DNA of 6,722 bases, taken from CBFGRU01 sp965651255 (GTDB taxonomy: Bacteria > Planctomycetota > Phycisphaerae > Phycisphaerales > SM1A02). The notes below the pieces were generated by a model. That model ran no database searches and was not told the DNA's origin. It worked only from the letters and a program-made list of their open reading frames with translations. Of the stretch, positions 1 through 5,443 are shown piece by piece (within the stretch, counting starts at the first letter, position 1; each line of letters begins with the position of its first letter). The stretch is taken from the NCBI GenBank assembly GCA_965651255.1, contig CBFGRU010000175.1, positions 1 to 6,722 on the forward strand, read 5' to 3'. Made by a program: the position numbers and the translations under genes.

Positions 1-733
1 CGCTGGCAGCGATCCACACCGGGGCGGGCAGCGGCACGAGCGGGGGATTGTCCGGCGGGTTGTTCGGCTGATCAGGGGTGCCGCCAAACGAATCACCATC
101 GAGACTCGTGCCGTACAGGAAGAGCACATTGTCAATCCAGGAAAGATCGAACAGGCCCTCGACCTCGAAGTTGAAGGTCATCGAGTGCTTGATGATCGGC
201 CGGAAACCCGTCACCTGGTTGTTTCCGGTGGAAAGATTGTCGTTCTGACTCGTGATTCCGTAGTCCGGGCTGCCGTGGCCGCGCGATCCTGTCCCATTGA
301 ATGCATCGCCCTGACCAAAGATACCCAGGCCGGTCGAGCTGATTCCGTACTGCTGACCGATGGACCCGTGGTTGATGTCATCACGGAAGGCCCAGTGCAT
401 CGACAGGTTTGTCGCGCCGTTGCCAAACACGAGCGATGAACCGTTGCTGACCATCGCGCTCAGCGGTGTCAGCGTGGGTTGGCCCTGCTGGCCGGTGGGG
501 GAAAGATCCCAGAAAACGGTCGTCAGCAGATCCGCCGGTGCCATCACATCGCCGCCGAGGTTCTCGAGGGTGATGCTCAGCGTGCTGCCGATCTGGTCGT
601 AGTCGAAGGTTGCTCGGGCGGTGTGGTTTGAGCCGTTCGTACCTGTGAAGGAAACCGAGCCGGCAGACGCTGCACCACAAAGTGCAAGTGCAACGACCCC
701 GCTGGATGATGCCATCGTCAAAGCGCGCAACAT
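1..733 (-). CDS. Secreted exosortase-type (PEP-CTERM-like) surface protein, 3' end cut by window edge
   Basis: The reading frame is open for 244 codons from the ATG at 733 to the left edge, so the C-terminus is missing. Residues 1-24 form a signal peptide (MLRALT, then a hydrophobic run ending A-S-A-G). The body is rich in Gly, Ser, Asn and Thr, with beta-strand-like stretches such as S-T-L-S-I-T-L-E-N, and has a single Cys, inside the signal peptide. A Pro/Asn-rich linker (about 221-232) leads into V-P-L-P-A-P-V-W (233-240). That matches the start of PEP-CTERM-type sorting signals, which are followed by a membrane helix and an Arg-rich tail; here these would lie outside the window. In such families exosortase anchors or processes the protein at the cell surface. 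The specific function is unknown. No exosortase gene is in view. Upstream of the ATG the minus strand reads GGAGGAGAGAAAGG, a purine-rich ribosome site 11 to 18 bases away. Confidence 0.82.
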   Translation of the reverse strand, partial: MLRALTMASSSGVVALALCGAASAGSVSFTGTNGSNHTARATFDYDQIGSTLSITLENLGGDVMAPADLLTTVFWDLSPTGQQGQPTLTPLSAMVSNGSSLVFGNGATNLSMHWAFRDDINHGSIGQQYGISSTGLGIFGQGDAFNGTGSRGHGSPDYGITSQNDNLSTGNNQVTGFRPIIKHSMTFNFEVEGLFDLSWIDNVLFLYGTSLDGDSFGGTPDQPNNPPDNPPLVPLPAPVWIAAS

Positions 734-744
734 GGAAACTGAGC

Positions 745-758
745 CCTTTCTCTCCTCC
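745..758 (-). promoter_or_regulatory. Ribosome binding site of the secreted surface protein
   Basis: The minus strand reads GGAGGAGAGAAAGG just upstream of the ATG at 733. The GGAGGAG part is strong but sits about 18 bases from the start, while the AAAGG part has a spacing of about 11. The site supports 733 rather than the internal ATG at 715, which would also remove the arginine of the signal peptide n-region. Confidence 0.45.
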
Positions 759-809
759 GGCAACGACCGCCCACCGCGAGTCTGGAAGCCGGATGTCCTG
801 TGGTGCTCT

Positions 810-837
810 AAGGTACCCGACCGGACCGGGCAGTCAA
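810..837 (-). promoter_or_regulatory. Possible sigma70-type promoter of the secreted surface protein
   Basis: On the minus strand TTGACT (837-832, five of six matches to TTGACA) is followed after 16 bases by TACCTT (815-810, three of six matches to TATAAT). The spacer is GC-rich and contains two copies of CCGGT. The position, about 75 bases upstream of the ATG at 733, is reasonable. The -10 match is weak, so this is only a candidate. Confidence 0.35.
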
Positions 838-930
838 CTGGAAACTACTTGGAATCAATGCCTTATGAGACCATTCATGCCGAGAAGAACCCTCCGGCCT
901 TCCCGCATTACCCAAAATGAATGCAGTTGC

Positions 931-938
931 GAGGAGGG
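931..938 (+). promoter_or_regulatory. Shine-Dalgarno site that decides the rbsK start
   Basis: GAGGAGGG lies 12 bases before the ATG at 951. The in-frame ATG at 921 is upstream of this site and has no ribosome site of its own (the preceding bases are CATTACCCAAAATGA). The start at 951, or the adjacent ATG at 954, is therefore preferred over 921. Confidence 0.55.
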
Positions 939-950
939 CACCTTCGCGGC

Positions 951-1934
951 ATGATGCCACCCATGCGCCAGCATGATGATGTGGAGAATCCGCCGCCGGA
1001 GATTGTGATCGTTGGTTCGATCAACATGGATCTGGTGGTTCGCACCCCGCGTTTGCCGAAGGCCGGCGAGACGATTCTCGGGGGGCCGTTCGCTTCGTAC
1101 CCGGGCGGGAAGGGGGCGAATCAGGCCGTCGCAGCGGCCCGACTTGCCCAGCGACCCGGAAACGTCGGGTTCATCGGCTGCGTCGGCCCGGATGCGCACG
1201 GTGATGAATTGACCTCCGCCATGAGTGATGAGGGGATCGACATCAGCGGCCTGGTGCGCGCGCGAACGCACGCGACTGGTGTCGGTGTCATCATGGTTGA
1301 TGAAGCCGGTGAGAACTCGATCGTTGTCGCCAGCGGTGCGAATCGTCGCCTGACGGAAGCGCGGATCGATCAGGCCGCCGCATTGCTGAAGTCAGCGCGG
1401 GTTGTCCTGCTGCAGCTTGAGATCCCGATGGCTTCAGTCACTCACGCGATGCATCTTGCGCATCAGCATGGGGCGCACGTGGTGTTGAATGCGGCGCCGA
1501 TACCGCCGCGCGGTCTCGACCCGGAAATCCTGCGGGCGGTTGATACGCTCGTGGTGAACGAACATGAAGCCGCGCAGCTCGTCGGAGAGGATGCGCGCGG
1601 AACCGTCAAGTATCTCGCGCAGCGCGTGCTCGAAATGGGGCCGCGCCGGGTCATCGTGACGCAGGGGCGCGATGGCGCGGTGTTTACCTCAGGCCAGCGA
1701 ATCGAACGACTGCCGGCGTTTCGCATCAATGCAGTGGATACGACCGCAGCGGGCGATGCGTTCTGTGGTGCGTTGGCGGTGAAATTTGCCGAGAGTGGGC
1801 CAGATGCGCCGCTGCGGGAAGCGGTCCGCTTTGCAAGTGCAGCCGGAGCACTTGCGGCGATGAAGGCAGGTGCACAGCCCTCGCTTCCCTCGCGAGAGGA
1901 AGCAGAGCGCTTGCTGACACAGTCCACTTCCTGA
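951..1934 (+). CDS. rbsK: Ribokinase (PfkB carbohydrate kinase family)
   Basis: Phosphorylates D-ribose at O5 with ATP in the cytoplasm, feeding it into the pentose phosphate pathway and nucleotide synthesis. With the start at 951 the protein has 327 residues, close to the roughly 310 usual for RbsK, plus a short Pro-rich N-terminal extension. Family hallmarks appear in order: the G-S-I-N-M-D-L sugar-binding start (N25, D27), P-G-G-K-G-A-N-Q (51-58, PfkB signature 1), Q-L-E-I-P with the conserved Glu, N-E-H-E-A-A, and D-T-T-A-A-G-D-A-F (263-271, PfkB signature 2) with catalytic base Asp269. The C-terminal K-A-G-A-Q-P-S-L-P segment also matches true ribokinases, which favours this over fructokinase or adenosine kinase. 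No ribose transporter, rbsD or regulator is in view. The frame could be extended to an ATG at 921, but the ribosome site at 931-938 argues against it. The gene converges on feoB. Confidence 0.93.
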   Translation: MMPPMRQHDDVENPPPEIVIVGSINMDLVVRTPRLPKAGETILGGPFASYPGGKGANQAVAAARLAQRPGNVGFIGCVGPDAHGDELTSAMSDEGIDISGLVRARTHATGVGVIMVDEAGENSIVVASGANRRLTEARIDQAAALLKSARVVLLQLEIPMASVTHAMHLAHQHGAHVVLNAAPIPPRGLDPEILRAVDTLVVNEHEAAQLVGEDARGTVKYLAQRVLEMGPRRVIVTQGRDGAVFTSGQRIERLPAFRINAVDTTAAGDAFCGALAVKFAESGPDAPLREAVRFASAAGALAAMKAGAQPSLPSREEAERLLTQSTS

Positions 1935-1945
1935 CGGGCGCGTCA
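1932..1945. repeat. Short inverted repeat spanning both stop codons of rbsK and feoB
   Basis: TGACG (1932-1936) and CGTCA (1941-1945) are perfect inverted arms around a GGCG loop. The left arm begins with the rbsK TGA stop and the right arm is the complement of the feoB TGA stop. The two genes have only 8 bases between them. There is no T-tract on either side, so a role as a bidirectional terminator is not supported beyond the small hairpin itself. Confidence 0.4.
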
Positions 1946-4183
1946 ACGGATGACGAGTTGGCCGACCTGGTACACCGCAACCGCACCGGCCCACGCGAGC
2001 GTGGTCATGTAGATGAAGCAGAACACGGCCCAACGCCAGCCGGCCTCGCGACCGATGACCGCCAGCGTCGCTCCGCATTGCATGCACAAAGCGAAGAACA
2101 CCATGATCCCGACCGCAACGAGCGGGGTGAAGACGATTTCTCCTGCCCGCGGCCCTTCAGTCCACACGCTGCTGGCCATTCGCTCGCGCAGCGGTTCACT
2201 TTCTTCATCAACGTCGGTGCCCAGGTTGTACAGAATGCCAAGGGTGGCAATGATTGTCTCACGCGCGGGGAAGCTGGAAAGTATGCCGACGGTAATCTTC
2301 CAGTCGAAACCCGCCAGGGCGAAGATCGGCTGCACTGCTTTGCCCATCGTGCCCATGTAACTTGCTTCAAGGTACCGGGCCGCCAGTTCATCGGCATAGT
2401 CGGTCTCGATGATCGCCACCGCCTCATCCAGCTCGACGTTTCGGGCAGAGGCGATTTCGCGGGCAAAGTCGATGCGAATCGACTCGGATTGCGGGAAGTA
2501 GCAAAGCGCCCAGATGATGATCGTCATCGCGATGATGACCGTTCCGGCACGTTTGATGAATGCGCCGCCGCGCTGGGTCATCCGCCAGATGACATTGCGA
2601 ATCTGGGGTGCGCGGTACGGGGGCATTTCCATAACGAAGGGAATCGGCTTCGTCTTCAGAAGGTACTTGTTGACCAGCCACGCCACCGGAAGTGCGACGA
2701 TCAGTCCGACGAAGTGCATGCCAAAGAGGGTGAACCCTGCCCAGAACGCGCCGTACGTGGGCTCGATGAACGCGGCGATGAGGAGGACGTAGACCGGTAG
2801 TCGGGCTGAGCACGACATGAGTGGCGCGATGAGGATGGTCGTCAATCGCGCCTTTGGATCTTCGATCGTGCGCGTGGCCATGACGCCGGGGATCGCGCAG
2901 GCATAGCTCGAGAGCAGCGGGACAAAGCTCTTTCCGTTCAGGCCGCACCACGAAAAGAGTTTGTCCATCAGAAACGCAGCCCGCGCCATGTACCCGGTGT
3001 CTTCGAGCAGCGAGATGAAGAAAAAGAGAATCAGGATCTGCGGCAGAAAGACAATGACGCCGCCGATGCCCGCGATGATTCCATCGACCACCAGTGACTG
3101 CAGAATCGGCGTTGATGTCAGCAGGTTGGCGGCGAAGTCGCCGACCCAGCCGAAAATGTTCTCAATGCCCGCCATGAAGAAGTCTGCAAACCAGTACACG
3201 CTCTGAAAGACCACCCACATCATGGCGACAAACGTCGCCAGGCCCCAGACGCGATGGGTGAGCAGCCGATCTGCGGATTCGCCACTGGTGGCGCGGCGCT
3301 GCACCGTTGGCTGCATCACCACGCCGTCCAGCAGTTCGCCGAGCCGCGCGTAGCGAAGAACAGGTTCAGCGCTGAGCGGATTCAGGCCACCCTGTTCCAA
3401 AGTTCGACGCGCATCGGTCACGGCCTTCTGATAGGCCGACTCGCTCCACTTCAAGCGCTTGGGAAGTGCGCTGTCCGCATCAAACAGCATGCGCAACAAC
3501 TCAACGCGACCGACCGTGTTCCCGGTGTCACGCTCAAACGCTCCTTTGAGCTGTTCGACTGCCGCGTTGACCGGCTCCGGCCAGGGCATCGGGGCCACGG
3601 CCTGCGTGGGCTGATTCAACGCCGTTGCGATGGCGGCCTTCAGCTGGTCGATGCCGTCCCCGCGGCTGGCAACCGTCGCGACGACCGGAACGCCCAGCCG
3701 CTCACTGAGCAGTTCGACGTTGATGTGCAGCCCCAACTCTCGCGCCGCATCGGACATGTTCAGCGCGATGACCACCGGCAGGCCGATGTCCGCGACCTGT
3801 GATGCGAGGAAGATGTTGCGCATCAGGTTCGTCGCATCGACAACACACACGACGACATCGGGGCGCGCGGTGGCCTCCATGCGCCCCATCAGAACATCAA
3901 TCACCACGCGCTCATCATCACTGGAGGCAGCGAGGGAATAGGTTCCGGGAAGATCGATGACAGCGACGCTCTCCTTCGTGCCCGTCTCGCTCGTCGATGG
4001 CAGACTCGTGGAACCCACTTTCTTTTCAACCGTGACGCCCGCATAGTTTCCCACACGCTGGCGTGCGCCGGTGAGACGATTGAAGAGCGTGGTTTTTCCG
4101 GTGTTCGGGTTTCCAACGAGAGCGACCTCGCGTTGGCGCGCGTGGGTCGCGGTCGTTGAGGCGCTGGACTCAACGGTCGTCAC
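1943..4183 (-). CDS. feoB: Ferrous iron transport protein B (Fe2+ transporter with G domain)
   Basis: Inner-membrane Fe2+ importer of 746 residues, a normal FeoB length. The N-terminal G domain shows G1 G-N-P-N-T-G-K-T-T (24-32), G2 G-N-Y-A-G-V-T-V-E (45-53), G3 D-L-P-G (77-80), G4 N-M-S-D (142-145) and a G5-like A-S-R-G-D-G (172-177). A helical linker region follows (about 200-300). The membrane domain starts near 312 and has the two Cys-containing gate motifs, Y-A-C-A-I-P (427-432) and P-L-M-S-C-S-A-R-L-P (454-463). It also has F-P-A-R-E-T-I-I-A-T-L (638-648), and C-M-Q-C (700-703) near the C-terminus. The start is GTG at 4183, overlapping the feoA stop by four bases (GTGA), and GAAGGAA lies 7 bases upstream, so the two genes are probably translationally coupled. 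It is the last gene of the feo operon. All key residues appear intact. Confidence 0.97.
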   Translation of the reverse strand: MTTVESSASTTATHARQREVALVGNPNTGKTTLFNRLTGARQRVGNYAGVTVEKKVGSTSLPSTSETGTKESVAVIDLPGTYSLAASSDDERVVIDVLMGRMEATARPDVVVCVVDATNLMRNIFLASQVADIGLPVVIALNMSDAARELGLHINVELLSERLGVPVVATVASRGDGIDQLKAAIATALNQPTQAVAPMPWPEPVNAAVEQLKGAFERDTGNTVGRVELLRMLFDADSALPKRLKWSESAYQKAVTDARRTLEQGGLNPLSAEPVLRYARLGELLDGVVMQPTVQRRATSGESADRLLTHRVWGLATFVAMMWVVFQSVYWFADFFMAGIENIFGWVGDFAANLLTSTPILQSLVVDGIIAGIGGVIVFLPQILILFFFISLLEDTGYMARAAFLMDKLFSWCGLNGKSFVPLLSSYACAIPGVMATRTIEDPKARLTTILIAPLMSCSARLPVYVLLIAAFIEPTYGAFWAGFTLFGMHFVGLIVALPVAWLVNKYLLKTKPIPFVMEMPPYRAPQIRNVIWRMTQRGGAFIKRAGTVIIAMTIIIWALCYFPQSESIRIDFAREIASARNVELDEAVAIIETDYADELAARYLEASYMGTMGKAVQPIFALAGFDWKITVGILSSFPARETIIATLGILYNLGTDVDEESEPLRERMASSVWTEGPRAGEIVFTPLVAVGIMVFFALCMQCGATLAVIGREAGWRWAVFCFIYMTTLAWAGAVAVYQVGQLVIR

Positions 4184-4452
4184 TCGTCGATTCCTTCAAT
4201 CTCAATGAAGCGCGCTTCCGACTTGCGGAGACTCACCTGAAAACCGGAGGTCTGTACGGTCACCGGGTCGCCGAGCGGCGCCACCTGGATGACTTTCACC
4301 GTCGTGCCAGGCAGGAGTCCGAGGGAAAAGAGGCGCTGCCCGAGCGGACCGGCGGCATGGATTGCGCGAATCGCGGCTTGTTCTCCGCGGCCGAGTTGGT
4401 CGAGTGTGCGGACGTCTTGATGTGCCATGGCGCTTGAACGCTCAGCGGACAT
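4180..4452 (-). CDS. feoA: Ferrous iron transport protein A (canonical copy)
   Basis: Small cytoplasmic SH3-like partner of FeoB, thought to aid assembly or activity of the Fe2+ transporter. The start chosen at the ATG at 4452 gives 90 residues. The core motif L-F-S-L-G-L-L-P-G-T (41-50), then V-A-P-L-G-D-P-V (57-64) and a C-terminal I-E-I-E, match FeoA closely and have no Cys. The frame can be extended to a GTG at 4473, or shortened to an ATG at 4428 (82 residues), which fits the usual 75-85 residue size well. 4452 is preferred because ATGTCCGCTGA then overlaps the end of the upstream feoA-like gene by 11 bases, typical of coupled translation. No start has a strong ribosome site. It is the second gene of the operon. 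Confidence 0.92.
   Translation of the reverse strand: MSAERSSAMAHQDVRTLDQLGRGEQAAIRAIHAAGPLGQRLFSLGLLPGTTVKVIQVAPLGDPVTVQTSGFQVSLRKSEARFIEIEGIDE
4191..4197 (-). promoter_or_regulatory. Ribosome binding site of feoB inside the feoA 3' end
   Basis: The minus strand reads GAAGGAA 7 bases before the GTG at 4183. The site encodes part of the last residues of feoA (E-G-I). It supports the GTG start and the coupled GTGA stop/start overlap. Confidence 0.6.
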
Positions 4453-4696
4453 TGTCACAGCCGCCGCGTCCACACGGGCACGCGACCGTCATGACTCCTC
4501 GCAACAGGTCTCGACGGAGCGCGATACAGCAGCCCTCGATGCGCACCATGACCGGGTCGTGATTCGAGAGAATCTCCACCTCGATCCCTTCACGGAATCC
4601 GACCCGACGCAGTGACTGTGTGCACGACACATCGCCGTTAAAGCAGAGCACCTGGGCTCGTGATCCGGTTCGAAGTGTGTCAAGGGAGCCAAGCAT
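4442..4696 (-). CDS. Cysteine-rich FeoA-like protein, first gene of the feo operon
   Basis: A second FeoA-type SH3-like protein of 84 residues, placed before feoA and feoB. It opens with M-L-G-S-L-D-T-L-R-T-G, a standard FeoA start, and keeps R-R-V-G-F-R-E-G (30-37) in place of the usual L-G-x-x-P-G core, then a Val/Ile-rich strand and A-L-R-R-D. It differs from the canonical copy in having seven Cys: 18, 25, 56, 57 and a tail C-P-C-G-R-G-G-C (73-80). The tail could bind iron or an Fe-S cluster, in the manner proposed for FeoC, but that is inference. A TTG codon at 4780 would lengthen the frame by 28 residues, but it is the first codon of the -35 element TTGACG, and the promoter and operator would then be inside the gene. 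The ATG at 4696 is therefore the start, with only a weak ribosome site (GGA, 6 bases away). Confidence 0.85.
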   Translation of the reverse strand: MLGSLDTLRTGSRAQVLCFNGDVSCTQSLRRVGFREGIEVEILSNHDPVMVRIEGCCIALRRDLLRGVMTVACPCGRGGCDNVR

Positions 4697-4720
4697 GGGG
4701 TTTCCGTGGGCAACGATGGG

Positions 4721-4739
4721 ATTGAGAATCCATCTCAAT
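4721..4739. promoter_or_regulatory. Fur-box-like operator of the feo operon
   Basis: ATTGAGAATCCATCTCAAT is a 19-base site with perfect 7-base inverted arms (ATTGAGA / TCTCAAT) and a 5-base centre. Its core TGAGAAT-C-CATCTCA matches the 7-1-7 Fur consensus TGATAAT-N-ATTATCA at 10 of 14 positions. It lies between the predicted -10 box and the first feo start codon, roughly +6 to +24, where a bound repressor would block transcription. Iron-dependent repression by Fur fits an Fe2+ importer. A DtxR/MntR-type regulator is the main alternative. Confidence 0.6.
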
Positions 4740-4751
4740 TGAACGCGCACG

Positions 4752-4780
4752 ATGCTAAAAGGTCCGGAGCGACCCGTCAA
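4752..4780 (-). promoter_or_regulatory. Sigma70-type promoter of the feo operon
   Basis: On the minus strand TTGACG (4780-4775, five of six matches) is separated by exactly 17 bases from TAGCAT (4757-4752, four of six matches). Transcription would begin near 4745, about 50 bases before the first feo ATG at 4696. The -35 box sits inside a small dyad, CCCGT-TG-ACGGG (4773-4784). Confidence 0.65.
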
Positions 4781-4794
4781 CGGGAATTCACCCT

Positions 4795-4807
4795 GTTTCG
4801 GCGAAAC
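4795..4807. repeat. 13-base palindrome upstream of the feo promoter
   Basis: GTTTCG-G-CGAAAC has perfect 6-base arms around one base and lies 15 bases upstream of the -35 box. It could be a second operator, or a weak hairpin (five base pairs, three-base loop) after the rhodanese gene, whose stop is at 4831. No T-tract follows, so a terminator call is not made. Confidence 0.35.
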
Positions 4808-4830
4808 TGTCCGGTGGCACCCGGGTCAGG

Positions 4831-5292
4831 TTAATTCGCGTCGGCCGGTGCTGGCGGGAAACCGGTTTCGACCTCGTTCCCTGCATTGCGCCAAGCTTCA
4901 AGTCCGCCGCGTAGCGTTCGAACATCCTTGAAACCCAGGGCCATCAGCCGCTTACTCATCGCCTCGGCAATGGGTGAGTGATATTCATTGCCGTATACAA
5001 CCAGAACATCGACGCCGGCAAGGCGGCGGTCATCGGCCTTCACCTCGTTTAGTGGAAGATGAATTGCCCCTGGAATGTGCCCTGCCGCATACGAATCGCG
5101 ATCGCGCGCATCAACCCAGGCAGCAGTCTTCTGCCCGAGACCAAACAGCGTTTTCTTTCCCTGGACAACGGCGGTTGATTCGCTGACATCCACATACCGC
5201 AGGTCGCGGCTGGAGACCCGGGTCTCGGTGCACCCTGCGAGCACGAACAAAGTAATAACAAAAGCGGCGGTCAGGTTCTGAATATTGGCCAT
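4831..5292 (-). CDS. Rhodanese-like lipoprotein lacking the catalytic cysteine
   Basis: A 153-residue protein with a lipoprotein signal peptide: a hydrophobic run (8-18), then lipobox L-A-G-C with lipidated Cys21. A rhodanese homology domain follows from about 57 to 140, with W-V-D-A-R (59-63), A-G-H-I-P-G-A-I-H-L-P (70-80), A-M-S-K-R-L (111-116) and R-G-G-L-E-A-W (128-134). In active rhodaneses the segment V-V-Y-C starts the catalytic loop; here it is V-V-Y-G-N-E-Y-H-S (98-106), so Gly101 replaces the sulfur-carrying Cys. The mature protein has no Cys except Cys21. Sulfurtransferase activity is therefore unlikely, and a binding or structural role is possible. The frame stays open back to 5574, but that would overlap the divergent gene at 5444 and bury the signal peptide. 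The ATG at 5301 is an alternative start. The n-region has no Lys or Arg, which is unusual. The gene lies upstream of the feo promoter on the same strand. Confidence 0.8.
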   Translation of the reverse strand: MANIQNLTAAFVITLFVLAGCTETRVSSRDLRYVDVSESTAVVQGKKTLFGLGQKTAAWVDARDRDSYAAGHIPGAIHLPLNEVKADDRRLAGVDVLVVYGNEYHSPIAEAMSKRLMALGFKDVRTLRGGLEAWRNAGNEVETGFPPAPADAN

Positions 5293-5443
5293 CGTTTGCA
5301 TCCAAAGTTGAAATAGGGCGAATCCCCACCTCGTTGAAGTGTACACAGTTGCGTGGGCATCGGTGTCGTATGCCACCCGTACCGCTGGTCTCGGTAGTAC
5401 GAAGAAGTGAGCCGACTGTTTCAACGGAGACTGAACCCTTTTC
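5293..5443. other. Divergent intergenic region between rhodanese-like and DsbD-like genes
   Basis: These 151 bases must hold the promoters of both genes. I see only weak candidates: on the minus strand TTCAAC and TATTTC with 17-base spacing match three of six bases each. An 8-base palindrome GTGTACAC lies at 5339-5346, but its flanks are not symmetric. Confidence 0.5.

Larger units (their letters stand above)
734..950. other. Divergent intergenic region between the surface protein and rbsK
   Basis: These 217 bases separate two divergently transcribed genes and should hold both promoters. A candidate minus-strand promoter lies at 810-837. I see no convincing plus-strand promoter for rbsK, no riboswitch-like structure and no credible small gene. 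Short open frames that cross this region have no recognisable domain or ribosome site. Confidence 0.6.

Noticed and set aside
185..439. 84-codon plus-strand open frame in the surface protein gene
   Set aside because: The minus-strand frame has a signal peptide, a sorting motif and 244 uninterrupted codons; this one is its shadow.
855..1271. 138-codon minus-strand open frame over the rbsK 5' end
   Set aside because: Antisense to the highly conserved ribokinase N-terminus and without recognisable motifs.
1958..2800. 280-codon plus-strand open frame opposite feoB
   Set aside because: It lies wholly antisense to conserved feoB codons, has no recognisable domain and is of a composition expected from a shadow frame in GC-rich DNA.
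3254..3802. 182-codon plus-strand open frame opposite feoB
   Set aside because: Antisense shadow of the FeoB G domain and linker, with no domain and no ribosome site that stands out.
4697..4780. N-terminal extension of the feoA-like gene to a TTG at 4780
   Set aside because: The TTG is part of the -35 box, the added residues are not FeoA-like, and the promoter and operator would lie inside the gene.
4811..4824. Possible terminator CCGGTGGCACCCGG after the rhodanese-like gene
   Set aside because: The stem needs a bulged base, the loop is only three bases and no T-tract follows on the minus strand.
5339..5346. GTGTACAC palindrome as an operator
   Set aside because: Eight bases only, with no symmetry in the flanks and no clear promoter nearby; chance is an adequate explanation.
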